From contig JAFGXR010000070.1 in assembly GCA_016936555.1 (NCBI GenBank), positions 1 through 64,000 of the forward strand: DNA of 64,000 nt, given 5' to 3'. A program made the translations under genes and the position numbers. Origin of the DNA: Spirochaetales bacterium (GTDB taxonomy: Bacteria; Spirochaetota; Spirochaetia; DSM-2461). The notes under the pieces were generated by a model. The model worked only from the letters and a program-made list of their open reading frames with translations. It was not told the origin of the DNA and did no database searches. The stretch's first letter is position 1; each line of letters starts with the position of its first letter. Shown here one piece after another: positions 21,841-29,211 of the stretch.

Positions 21841-22221
21841 CTACTTAAGCTCAACTGTTGCGCCAGCTTCCTCGAGTTTAGCCTTGATAGTATCAGCCTC
21901 TTCTTTGGAAACGCCTTCTTTAACAGCTTTATCTCCAGCTTCAACTACTTCTTTAGCCTCTTTAAGACCAAGACCTGTGATTTCTCTTACAGCTTTGATA
22001 ACAGCGATTTTCTTGTCTCCGAACCCTTTGAGGATTACGTCGAACTCAGACTGTTCTTCAGCGGCTGCTGCACCGGGTGCTGCTGCTCCGCCAGCTACCA
22101 TTACAGGTGCTGCTGCAGATACATCAAATTTTTCTTCCATAGCTTTGATCAGTTCAGAAACCTCAAGAACCGTCATATTTGCTACTGCTTCCAGAATCTG
22201 GTCATTAGTAAGTGCTGCCAT
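21841..22221 (-). CDS. rplL: 50S ribosomal protein L7/L12
   Basis: L7/L12 (126 aa) is the multi-copy stalk protein that recruits translation GTPases. An N-terminal dimerisation helix ([13 protein letters not shown]), an Ala/Gly-rich hinge, and the C-terminal domain [20 protein letters not shown] are present. It needs to be made in excess over RpoB, consistent with the hairpin behind it. Confidence 0.97.
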   Translation of the reverse strand: MAALTNDQILEAVANMTVLEVSELIKAMEEKFDVSAAAPVMVAGGAAAPGAAAAEEQSEFDVILKGFGDKKIAVIKAVREITGLGLKEAKEVVEAGDKAVKEGVSKEEADTIKAKLEEAGATVELK

Positions 22222-22305
22222 ATTATCTTCTCCTTAATTTTCTTACGCAACGATAGCACACAACACAATCAGAAGACTAACGCTGCAATAAATATTTTTC
22301 CAATA

Positions 22306-22318
22306 CCCGCCAGGCGGG
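22306..22318 (-). promoter_or_regulatory. short GC hairpin in the rplJ-rplL gap
   Basis: CCCGC and GCGGG flank a 3-nt loop 11 bp after the rplJ stop. The 108-bp gap between rplJ and rplL is longer than usual and could hold a processing site or an independent rplL signal. I see no clear promoter. Confidence 0.25.
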
Positions 22319-22329
22319 CCTGATTACAA

Positions 22330-22929
22330 TTATTCTGCGGAAACTTCCGCATCAGCCGCAGGAGCGGCTTCTTCCGAAGGTGCAGCAGGAGCTGCCTCTT
22401 CCGCGGGAGCGGCTGCCGAAACAGAAGCATCCCCTTCCTCAGCTTTCTTATCTGCAACAGCCTGAAGAGTTCTAACAAGCTTGGTTGTAGTCCCCTGTAT
22501 GGCAAAAAGAAGCATCTGAATAAGCTCTTTCTTTGTGGGAAGTTTGGAGAAAGCAACAATCTTTTCGAGATCGTAAAGTTCTCCGCCAATCAGACCGCTT
22601 TTAAGCTTAAGGGGAGTATCACCCTCAAACTCGACAAGAGTCTTGGCAGCCTGTCCGGCTTCTCCCTTTATCATCGCCACGGCCGTAGGACCGACGAGGA
22701 ACTCTGCAACTTCAGGATGATCAAGCTCTCTGAAAGCTATTTTCGCATAGTTGTTTTTAACAACTTTCAGCTCTGCATCGCCTTCGCGAAGCTTTCTTCT
22801 CAGCTCTGTCACTTTCTCAACGTTAATCCCTCTGAAATCTGCAAAAATGAAGTCATTTGCTTCACCGAATGCTTCCTTCAGAGATTTAACGGCATCTATT
22901 TTACTCTGCTGTACTTTAATTTCAGCCAT
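22330..22929 (-). CDS. rplJ: 50S ribosomal protein L10, with acidic Ala/Glu-rich tail
   Basis: L10 anchors L7/L12 dimers at the stalk base. KVTELRRKLREGDAELKVVKNN and GPTAVAMIKGE match the family. At 199 aa it is about 35 residues longer than E. coli L10; the extra C-terminal part is a low-complexity Ala/Glu/Pro tail (AAPAEEAAPAAPSEEAAPAA). It resembles the L7/L12 hinge in composition. Function of the tail is unknown. Confidence 0.96.
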   Translation of the reverse strand: MAEIKVQQSKIDAVKSLKEAFGEANDFIFADFRGINVEKVTELRRKLREGDAELKVVKNNYAKIAFRELDHPEVAEFLVGPTAVAMIKGEAGQAAKTLVEFEGDTPLKLKSGLIGGELYDLEKIVAFSKLPTKKELIQMLLFAIQGTTTKLVRTLQAVADKKAEEGDASVSAAAPAEEAAPAAPSEEAAPAADAEVSAE

Positions 22930-22946
22930 TCCTTTCTCCTTTGTCC

Positions 22947-23624
22947 TTAGTTGGCACTCACGGCAACTCTAACGCCGGGTCCCATAGTAGAAGAAACGGC
23001 AGCAGTTTTAATAAAATCACCTTTTACATCACTGGGTCTTTTCTTCACGAGTTCAGACATAAAAACATCGATATTTTCTTTCACCTTGGCAGGATCCATG
23101 GAAACTTTTCCAACAGGAAGATGAACTACACCGGTTTTATCGGCACGGTACTCTACACGACCCATCTTAAGCTCGTCAATAGCACCTTTGATATCCATTG
23201 TTACAGTTCTTGTCTTGGGGTTGGGCATAAGACCTCTTCTTCCGAGAACAGGACCAAGCTTACCAACCTCTCTCATCATATCGGGAGTGGCTACACAGAC
23301 ATCAAAATCAAGCCATCCACCTTTAATCTTCTCAACAAGCTCTTCAGCTCCAACGTACGCTGCTCCGGCAGCTTCGGCTTCAGCAGCCTTTTCACCTTTT
23401 GCAAATACAAGAACTTTTTTTTCGCCGGAAAACTGATTGGGAAGAACAACCGTATCACGAACAGTGTGACTTTTTTTAAGATTGAGATTTACAGCCATTT
23501 CGATAGTCTCATCAAATTTGGCGAAAGCGAGCTCTTTAACAAGAGACAAAGCATCTTCATATGTATAAAGAGCCTCCCTGTCAACTTTCGAAAAAGCTTC
23601 TCTATATTTCTTACCGCGCTTCAT
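22947..23624 (-). CDS. rplA: 50S ribosomal protein L1
   Basis: L1 (225 aa) forms the mobile L1 stalk that moves deacylated tRNA through the E site; in E. coli it also represses its own operon. [18 protein letters not shown] is the family signature. It is packed 1 bp after rplK. Confidence 0.97.
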   Translation of the reverse strand: MKRGKKYREAFSKVDREALYTYEDALSLVKELAFAKFDETIEMAVNLNLKKSHTVRDTVVLPNQFSGEKKVLVFAKGEKAAEAEAAGAAYVGAEELVEKIKGGWLDFDVCVATPDMMREVGKLGPVLGRRGLMPNPKTRTVTMDIKGAIDELKMGRVEYRADKTGVVHLPVGKVSMDPAKVKENIDVFMSELVKKRPSDVKGDFIKTAAVSSTMGPGVRVAVSAN

Positions 23625-23625
23625 A

Positions 23626-24057
23626 TCAGCCCTCCACCTTTACGCCCATAGAACGGGCAGTTCCGGCGATAATATTAATCGCCGCCTCAATGTCATTAGC
23701 ATTAAGATCAGGCATCTTGAGCTCTGCAATCGGCTTCAAATCAGCTCTCGTAAGAGTAGCCACCTTCACCTTGTGAGGCTCAGCTGAACCCTTATCCAGC
23801 TTAGCTGCCTTTTTAATCAAAACTGCAGCAGGGGGAGTTTTAAGAATAAAACTGAATGTTCTATCACTAAAAACAGAGATTACAACCGGAATTGTAAGCC
23901 CGGGCTCCATGCTTTTCGTACGGTCGTTAAACTGCTGAACGAACTGCGGAGCACTTACACCGTGAGGACCCAGAGCGGGACCTACGGGAGGTGCAGGTGT
24001 AGCTTTACCAGCCGGCACCTGCAGCTTTATTAAAGCTGTTACCTTTTTCTTTGCCAT
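23626..24057 (-). CDS. rplK: 50S ribosomal protein L11
   Basis: L11 (143 aa) binds the GTPase-associated 23S rRNA and is the thiostrepton target. [22 protein letters not shown] and the C-terminal [14 protein letters not shown] are typical. It follows nusG by 58 bp. Confidence 0.97.
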   Translation of the reverse strand: MAKKKVTALIKLQVPAGKATPAPPVGPALGPHGVSAPQFVQQFNDRTKSMEPGLTIPVVISVFSDRTFSFILKTPPAAVLIKKAAKLDKGSAEPHKVKVATLTRADLKPIAELKMPDLNANDIEAAINIIAGTARSMGVKVEG

Positions 24058-24115
24058 TTTTTTCTCCTATGTGGTATTAGCGCCCCTGGCCGGGACTCCC
24101 ATATATTTAAAAGAG

Positions 24116-24670
24116 CTATACTCTTTCAACCTGTGAAAAATCAACTTCCACAGGTGTATTTCTTCCAAAGATACCAACGATTACGCGAAGTTTTCCCTTC
24201 TCCTGCATAACCTCTTCCACAGTCCCGGAAAAAGACTCAAAAGGCCCTTCCATGATCCGAACCTCTTCACCCGTGACAAACTCCTGTTTGACATGAAAAG
24301 CTTTCTCGGTTTTAATCTCTCCGGTTTTCTGCAAGATCGCCCTTGCCTCGTCAGACGATATCGGCTGAGGCTTCGCACCAGGCGCCTGCCCGACAAAACC
24401 CATTACACCCTGTATCCTTCTGATCGCCGTACAAACAGGCTTCCACCCCCGATCAGGCAGGTCCATTTCAACTAAAATATAGCCGGGAAGAAATTTCCTG
24501 TTCACAGTTCTCTTCTTCCCGTTGCGCACTTCCACCACTTCTTCCGAAGGGACTTTTACGTCAAAAACAGCACCCCCCAGGGTGCCGTCTTCCATATAGA
24601 GCCTTATGTACTTCTCAATCTTGTTCTCATGCCCGGAATAAGTATGCAAAACATACCAGCCTTTAGCCAT
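24116..24670 (-). CDS. nusG: transcription elongation/antitermination factor NusG
   Basis: NusG (184 aa) binds RNA polymerase through an N-terminal NGN domain (WYVLHTYSGHENKIEKYI, PGYILVEMD) and contacts S10 or Rho with a C-terminal KOW domain (VRIMEGPFESFSGTVEEV). The length is standard. It is downstream of secE as in most bacteria, with AAGGAAG before the ATG. Confidence 0.97.
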   Translation of the reverse strand: MAKGWYVLHTYSGHENKIEKYIRLYMEDGTLGGAVFDVKVPSEEVVEVRNGKKRTVNRKFLPGYILVEMDLPDRGWKPVCTAIRRIQGVMGFVGQAPGAKPQPISSDEARAILQKTGEIKTEKAFHVKQEFVTGEEVRIMEGPFESFSGTVEEVMQEKGKLRVIVGIFGRNTPVEVDFSQVERV

Positions 24671-24692
24671 AACTCTTCCTTAATTTTAATGA

Positions 24693-24872
24693 TCAGAAAA
24701 ACAAGTATAATCCATTGAGCAATAAATAATCAACCAGCCCGAAAAATACAGCAAACAATACAGTAGAGACAAGCACAACCTTTACCGATGAAACAACAGA
24801 GTCCCAACTCGGCCATACAACTTTCCGCAATTCGCCATAACTCTCGGTTAGAAAAGTCCAAATTTTTCTCAT
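24693..24872 (-). CDS. secE: preprotein translocase subunit SecE
   Basis: SecE clamps SecY. This is the minimal 59-aa form with one membrane helix (VVLVSTVLFAVFFGLVDYLLL) behind the conserved amphipathic ELRKVVWPSWD. The ORF-track start lies inside tRNA-Trp; MRKIWTFLTE at 24872 is the sensible start. Confidence 0.93.
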   Translation of the reverse strand: MRKIWTFLTESYGELRKVVWPSWDSVVSSVKVVLVSTVLFAVFFGLVDYLLLNGLYLFF

Positions 24873-24897
24873 AAGATACTCCCGAAAATAAAAAATA

Positions 24898-24971
24898 CAG
24901 GCCAAGCAGGATTCGAACCTGCAACATCCGGTTTTGGAGACCGGCGCTCTGCCAGTTGGAGCTATTGGCCT
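24898..24971 (-). tRNA. tRNA-Trp (anticodon CCA)
   Basis: The minus strand folds as a full cloverleaf: acceptor AGGCCAA/TTGGCCT, D arm GCTC/GAGC, anticodon stem CCGGT/ACCGG with loop CTCCAAA, T arm GCAGG/CCTGC with TTCGAAT. The CCA end is not encoded. It sits between rpmG and secE, probably cut out of the same transcript. Confidence 0.96.
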
Positions 24972-24983
24972 GTATGCAAATTA

Positions 24984-25160
24984 CTATTTAATTTTTGTTT
25001 CTTTGTGCACCGTACTGGTCTTACACCATTTACAGTACTTCTTGAGTTCAAGTTTACCCTGAACATTTCGTCTGTTTTTCTGTGATGTGTAATTTTTTCT
25101 TTTACAGTCACTACACTGAAGCGCTATCAGCTCAACAGCACCTTTCTTAGCTTTAGCCAT
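24984..25160 (-). CDS. rpmG: 50S ribosomal protein L33, zinc-binding form
   Basis: L33 (58 aa) lies near the E site. Two pairs, CSDC and CKWC, mark the C+ zinc form. The ORF track starts nine codons early; MAKAKKGAVELIALQC at 25160 is the family-like start. It is flanked by tRNA-Thr and tRNA-Trp. Confidence 0.95.
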   Translation of the reverse strand: MAKAKKGAVELIALQCSDCKRKNYTSQKNRRNVQGKLELKKYCKWCKTSTVHKETKIK

Positions 25161-25206
25161 GATTTCTCCTATCTGAGCCTGACACACATCAAGCTGTGAT
25201 CATAAG

Positions 25207-25279
25207 AGCCTCCGACCGGACTTGAACCGGTGACCCCATCCTTACCATGGATGTGCTCTACCGACTGAGCTACAGAGGC
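25207..25279 (-). tRNA. tRNA-Thr (anticodon GGT)
   Basis: A 73-nt cloverleaf: acceptor GCCTCTG/CGGAGGC, D arm GCTC/GAGC, anticodon stem CATCC/GGATG with loop ATGGTAA, T arm ACCGG/CCGGT with TTCAAGT, discriminator T. No encoded CCA. It is the first gene of the long minus-strand block. Confidence 0.96.
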
Positions 25280-25299
25280 TTGCCTCAACGCTCAGGTAG

Positions 25300-25327
25300 A
25301 GTATCAAAAAAGGATTTTCTTTGTCAA
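25300..25327 (-). promoter_or_regulatory. promoter for the tRNA-Thr-rpmG-secE-nusG-rpl-rpo block
   Basis: TTGACA (25327..25322) and GATACT (25305..25300) are 16 bp apart on the minus strand, putting the start about 13 nt before tRNA-Thr. The -35 is perfect and the upstream DNA is AT-rich, as in strong stable-RNA promoters. It probably drives at least through rplL. Confidence 0.6.
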
Positions 25328-25364
25328 CAGAATTTCAACAAAAGTGAAATTTTAAAAAAGAATA

Positions 25365-26756
25365 TTAAAAAGAACCTTTCAGGTCCTCCACGTTCCTGAG
25401 AAATTTTTTAGCTTCTTCGGAAACAGCCTTGTACTTCTCATACTCTTCCTTATAAATTACCTCTTCTCTTTTGTCGGGCTCAAAAGTTTTCTTGATCCGG
25501 ACAAGCTCGTCGGAAGCTTCGAGAAAATTATTAAAGCGGCCCAGAGCCGCTGAAGCCAGACAGGCTCCGCCGAGAAGCTCGGCATCTTCAACTTCGGGAA
25601 CCAGAATGGGACAGCCTGTAATATTGGCTTTTATCTGATTCCATATGATATTTTTTCCCTGACCGCCCGAAACGCGCAGCTCGTCAACATTGCAGCCATT
25701 CTCCTCAAAGAGCTCCACAGCCCGACGGACCGCATACCCGATGGATTCCATAACCGAACGTCCCAGCTCATTTCTCCCCTGGAAAGCTTCGAGCCCGACA
25801 GCCATCCCGTTTGAGAACTCCCAGAGCCCCCCGTCTTTCAGTCCCGGAAAAAACATCGGCGTCCCGGAACCGGCGGGAACAGAGTTTATTGCGGCCAGTG
25901 TCTCGGCATATCCGTAACTCTCCTGCCCTGTGATACGGCGGTACCACTCGAAGAGACTCCCCGTCGAAGACAGTATACCCGAGACGTTGTAGAGCCCTTC
26001 AACAGCATGAGGGAGTGTTCTGAGCCTTTTATCGGGAACGGGCCTTTCTGAACAGAAATTAATACCCTCTGATGTCCCGGCTCTGTCACAGGTTCTTCCG
26101 GGCCGAACAACGCCGGTCCCTATTAGTGAAACCATAAAGTCAACACCGCCGCCGACAACGGGGATTCCCGGGTTCAGACCGGTGAGAACGGATCCGGAAC
26201 GGCTGACAGTACCGACGACGGTACCCATGGGGACTATTTCGGGGAAACGGCTCTCATCCATTCCGTATTTCCGATAATCTTCTTTTCCCCAGATATATTG
26301 ATCAAATTTCCTATGGGCCGATACGACTGCTTTTTCCCCTGTCAGAAGCCAGGTTATATAGGAAGATGTTGTCAGAAAGACATCAGTCCTTTCATAGAGC
26401 GAAGGATTGTGCTCCCTCAGCCAATTGATTTTAGGAAGATAGAAAGAGTGGGTATCTGCCACAGGAAGATTTTCATGCCCCATCCACATCAGCGGGCGAT
26501 GAAGGACTTCCCCCTCTTTACCGAGGGGGATAATAGTCGGTCCGTTTCCACTGATGACAACGGCGGAAATATCCTGCCTGCTGAGGATTGAGGCTATTTC
26601 GAGAAAGCCCGACTTCCAGCTGCCGGCATACCCTTCGCCGGGATATCTTCCGTCTTCCGGAAAAAGATGAACTTTGTGATAGGCGAAGGCGTACCCTTCG
26701 GGAGAGATTATCGCTCCTTTAATCGACGATGTGCCGATGTCGACAGCCAGAATCAA
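25365..26756 (-). CDS. FGGY-family carbohydrate kinase (xylulokinase-like)
   Basis: This 463-aa cytoplasmic enzyme has the two ASKHA lobes of FGGY sugar kinases: MILAVDIGTSSIKGA at the N-terminus and a C-terminal VSGGQGKNIIWNQIKANITG followed by AELLGGACLASAALG. It transfers phosphate from ATP to a sugar or polyol, but the substrate cannot be read from sequence; xylulose-like is a guess. The start is TTG, one base after the prs stop, so the two are co-transcribed. Confidence 0.85.
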   Translation of the reverse strand: MILAVDIGTSSIKGAIISPEGYAFAYHKVHLFPEDGRYPGEGYAGSWKSGFLEIASILSRQDISAVVISGNGPTIIPLGKEGEVLHRPLMWMGHENLPVADTHSFYLPKINWLREHNPSLYERTDVFLTTSSYITWLLTGEKAVVSAHRKFDQYIWGKEDYRKYGMDESRFPEIVPMGTVVGTVSRSGSVLTGLNPGIPVVGGGVDFMVSLIGTGVVRPGRTCDRAGTSEGINFCSERPVPDKRLRTLPHAVEGLYNVSGILSSTGSLFEWYRRITGQESYGYAETLAAINSVPAGSGTPMFFPGLKDGGLWEFSNGMAVGLEAFQGRNELGRSVMESIGYAVRRAVELFEENGCNVDELRVSGGQGKNIIWNQIKANITGCPILVPEVEDAELLGGACLASAALGRFNNFLEASDELVRIKKTFEPDKREEVIYKEEYEKYKAVSEEAKKFLRNVEDLKGSF

Positions 26757-26757
26757 A

Positions 26758-27999
26758 TCAGCTACGGCCTCCTGCCAGCATTCGATGAATCATCTTATTG
26801 TTATCCAGCAGCGGAGAGAGAGACCTGTTGTGGTGAATTCTCGAAATAACTCTCGCAAAGAGATTGGATACATTGGCATTCAGATACCAGGCTCTTTTCT
26901 GCAACTCTTCGGGCGTCGTTACGGCATTGGTTCCGATAATGTAATCAAACAGGCCTTCCTTGAAAGCGTTATCAAAATGCTCAATAGCGTTCCCCGTAAA
27001 GAGGGGGAGAGAAATGGCACAGACAATTTTTTCCGCGCCCATATCCTTCAAAAGCCGCATGGCTTTTATCAGCGTCCCGCCTGTCCCGAGCATATCGTCG
27101 GCAATAAAAACGGTCTTTCCTTTTACATCTCCGAGAAGCCTGGCCGAAACGATGTTGGAATCCTTCGCGTTCGTTGTTACCTTGGAGTAATCTCTTTCCT
27201 TATAAAGAAGGGCCAGCGGTTTCTGCAGCGAGTTGGCGTAGTATTTATTTCTGTCAATGGCTCCCGTATCGGGAGAGACGACGACCAGATCTTCAGCGGG
27301 AAGATTGAAATGAGCATTCAGTTTTCTGAGGATCTGATAGGAAGCGTGCATATTCTCCAGATGAAGAGAGGAAAAGGTATGCTCGATTTCCTTGGAGTGA
27401 AGATCAAGGGTGATAATCCTGTCGACCCCCATGTTCTCGAAAATTCTTCCGAGGCTGGAAGCGGTCAGTCCTTCTCTCCCCTTTTTCTTATGCTGCCGTG
27501 CATAGGGATAGGCGGGAAGAACCAGAGTCACCCGTCTGGCGCCGCACTGTCTGGCGGCATCGATCGTCACAAAGAGATTGAAGATATGATCATTTATCGA
27601 AAGGACATGACCGGTCTCTGATCCTGCGAAGGAGAGTCGTCCGCGGTTCTCCACATCCTGAACGATGAAAATATCTTTTCCCCTGACGGAATAAAGTATT
27701 TCCGTTTTAAATTCTCCATTGGCGAACTTGGTGAATTTACAGGGAATTTTAAATGACGGGATCCGGTAGGAATTTCCGTCTCCGATGGTTTTGACCCGAT
27801 GACTGTTCAGGTCGTTAGCCATATTAAGCTCTTTTACCGCGCTCTCCTTATCCAGGCCGTAAAGCTTAGCTATTCCCTGAGCTTTGATATCAAATCTCCG
27901 GGCATAGATAGTCTTCAGATGGGCTATAATAGAGTCGGCAAATTTTTCACCGCCGGGGCAAGCTATAATCCCGAGGGTAGTCGGCTTTGAGAAGCTCAT
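26758..27999 (-). CDS. prs: ribose-phosphate pyrophosphokinase, long form
   Basis: PRPP synthetase makes phosphoribosyl pyrophosphate for nucleotide, His and Trp synthesis. PAYPYARQHKKKGREG, IITLDLHSKEIEHTF and the PRPP loop VFIADDMLGTGGTL are clear. At 413 aa it is about 100 residues longer than the usual 310-320. Roughly 50 extra residues lie between the first strand (GIIACPGGEKFADSI) and KFANGEFKTEI, and more at the C-terminus. Its co-transcribed partner is the FGGY kinase. Confidence 0.9.
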   Translation of the reverse strand: MSFSKPTTLGIIACPGGEKFADSIIAHLKTIYARRFDIKAQGIAKLYGLDKESAVKELNMANDLNSHRVKTIGDGNSYRIPSFKIPCKFTKFANGEFKTEILYSVRGKDIFIVQDVENRGRLSFAGSETGHVLSINDHIFNLFVTIDAARQCGARRVTLVLPAYPYARQHKKKGREGLTASSLGRIFENMGVDRIITLDLHSKEIEHTFSSLHLENMHASYQILRKLNAHFNLPAEDLVVVSPDTGAIDRNKYYANSLQKPLALLYKERDYSKVTTNAKDSNIVSARLLGDVKGKTVFIADDMLGTGGTLIKAMRLLKDMGAEKIVCAISLPLFTGNAIEHFDNAFKEGLFDYIIGTNAVTTPEELQKRAWYLNANVSNLFARVISRIHHNRSLSPLLDNNKMIHRMLAGGRS

Positions 28000-28153
28000 T
28001 TGTCTCCCTTATATAATATATATATATTTGAGTGTAGAGTAACATGGTGATTTGAGCGTGGTCAATGTCAGCCCGGTAAGTGAGAAAACGATTGTTAAAG
28101 AAATTTGAATTTGGTAAAATCACTTTGCAATTAGCTGAAAAAGGATGAACGAT

Positions 28154-29194
28154 ATGAACAGACCCCCAAAGATAATACAATTCCTGATTCCCGCCCTAAT
28201 AGCCGTTCTGCTGCTTACGGGCTGCGGCGGGAAAAAAGGCGAAGAAGAGAAAAAGAGCTTCTCTATCGCCGTTTTCGTACCCGGCGTTCTGGCGGGAAGC
28301 CCCACTTATGAAATGATGGACAAGGGTGTCCGCATGGAAGCGGCCAGAAAGGGCGCTACGGTGAAAACTGTGGAAGGTGGTTTCAACCAGGCGGAATGGT
28401 CCGAAAAAGTAACCGCTCTCGCTGCGGAGAAAACATATGATCTCATTGTTTCATCCAACCCCTCCATGCCGGAGATCTGCCGGGAAGTGCAGAAATACTA
28501 CCCCGATCAGGATTTTCTCATCCTCGAGGGAAGCGGGAAAACTGATGATCAGATATCCACTTTCTTCTTCAATCACAGAGAACTGGCTTTTCTGCTCGGA
28601 AATTTTGCAGGCCTCATTACGGAAAACAGAATGGAAGGAAATGAAATCAGAAAAGTAGGCCTTATAGCCGGTCAGGAATATCCCGATATGAACAATCTGA
28701 TCAAACCGGGCTTTGAAATGGGTTTTAAAAACATTGACAGCGCGATAGAGCTGGATTTCCGGGTTATCGGGAACTGGTACGATGCCTCGAAAGCCTCCGA
28801 TCTGGCTACGGACATGTATGCAAAGGGAGCGGATATTATACTGACGATTGCCGGCGGAGCCAATCAGGGGGTTGTTTCCGCAGCCAAAAACGCCGGGAAA
28901 TTCGTATTGTGGTACGATTCCAACGGTTATGCCATCGAACCGGGCGTTGTTATCGGCTCGGGGGTCATCCGGGAAGATAAAGCCGCAATGGAAATGATCA
29001 GCCGGGCGATTGACGGAACGCTTCTCAGGGGATCAGCCATCAAAGCCGGTGTAAAGGAAGGTTATGTCGACTTTATCGACGACGATGCCAATTACCTGAA
29101 ATTTGTTCCCGTCGCTGTCCGGGAAAAGATGGATAGGATTATCAGCGATATGAGATCGGGCTCCCTGACTCTCCCGGCCGGAACGGAGAGGTAA
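28154..29194 (+). CDS. BMP-family ABC transporter substrate-binding lipoprotein
   Basis: The protein (346 aa from this start) has a lipoprotein signal, IPALIAVLLLTGCGG, with Cys for lipidation. The body is a BmpA/PnrA-like periplasmic domain (FSIAVFVPGVLAG, VSSNPSMPEICREVQ, ADIILTIAGGANQGV). Family members bind purine nucleosides. I prefer ATG 28154 over 28145 because AAAGGA is 8 nt before it but only 2-3 nt before the first ATG. First gene of a four-gene importer divergent from prs. Confidence 0.88.
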   Translation: MNRPPKIIQFLIPALIAVLLLTGCGGKKGEEEKKSFSIAVFVPGVLAGSPTYEMMDKGVRMEAARKGATVKTVEGGFNQAEWSEKVTALAAEKTYDLIVSSNPSMPEICREVQKYYPDQDFLILEGSGKTDDQISTFFFNHRELAFLLGNFAGLITENRMEGNEIRKVGLIAGQEYPDMNNLIKPGFEMGFKNIDSAIELDFRVIGNWYDASKASDLATDMYAKGADIILTIAGGANQGVVSAAKNAGKFVLWYDSNGYAIEPGVVIGSGVIREDKAAMEMISRAIDGTLLRGSAIKAGVKEGYVDFIDDDANYLKFVPVAVREKMDRIISDMRSGSLTLPAGTER

Positions 29195-29202
29195 CACCTC
29201 TG
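29185..29202 (+). promoter_or_regulatory. hairpin covering the ribosome-binding site of the ABC ATPase gene
   Basis: AGAGGT-AAC-ACCTCT (29187..29201) is a perfect 6-bp stem that includes the only good Shine-Dalgarno (GGAGAGG, 29185..29191) and the stop codon of the lipoprotein gene. Ribosomes finishing the lipoprotein would open it, which suggests coupled translation. Confidence 0.45.
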
Positions 29203-29211
29203 AGCGAAATA

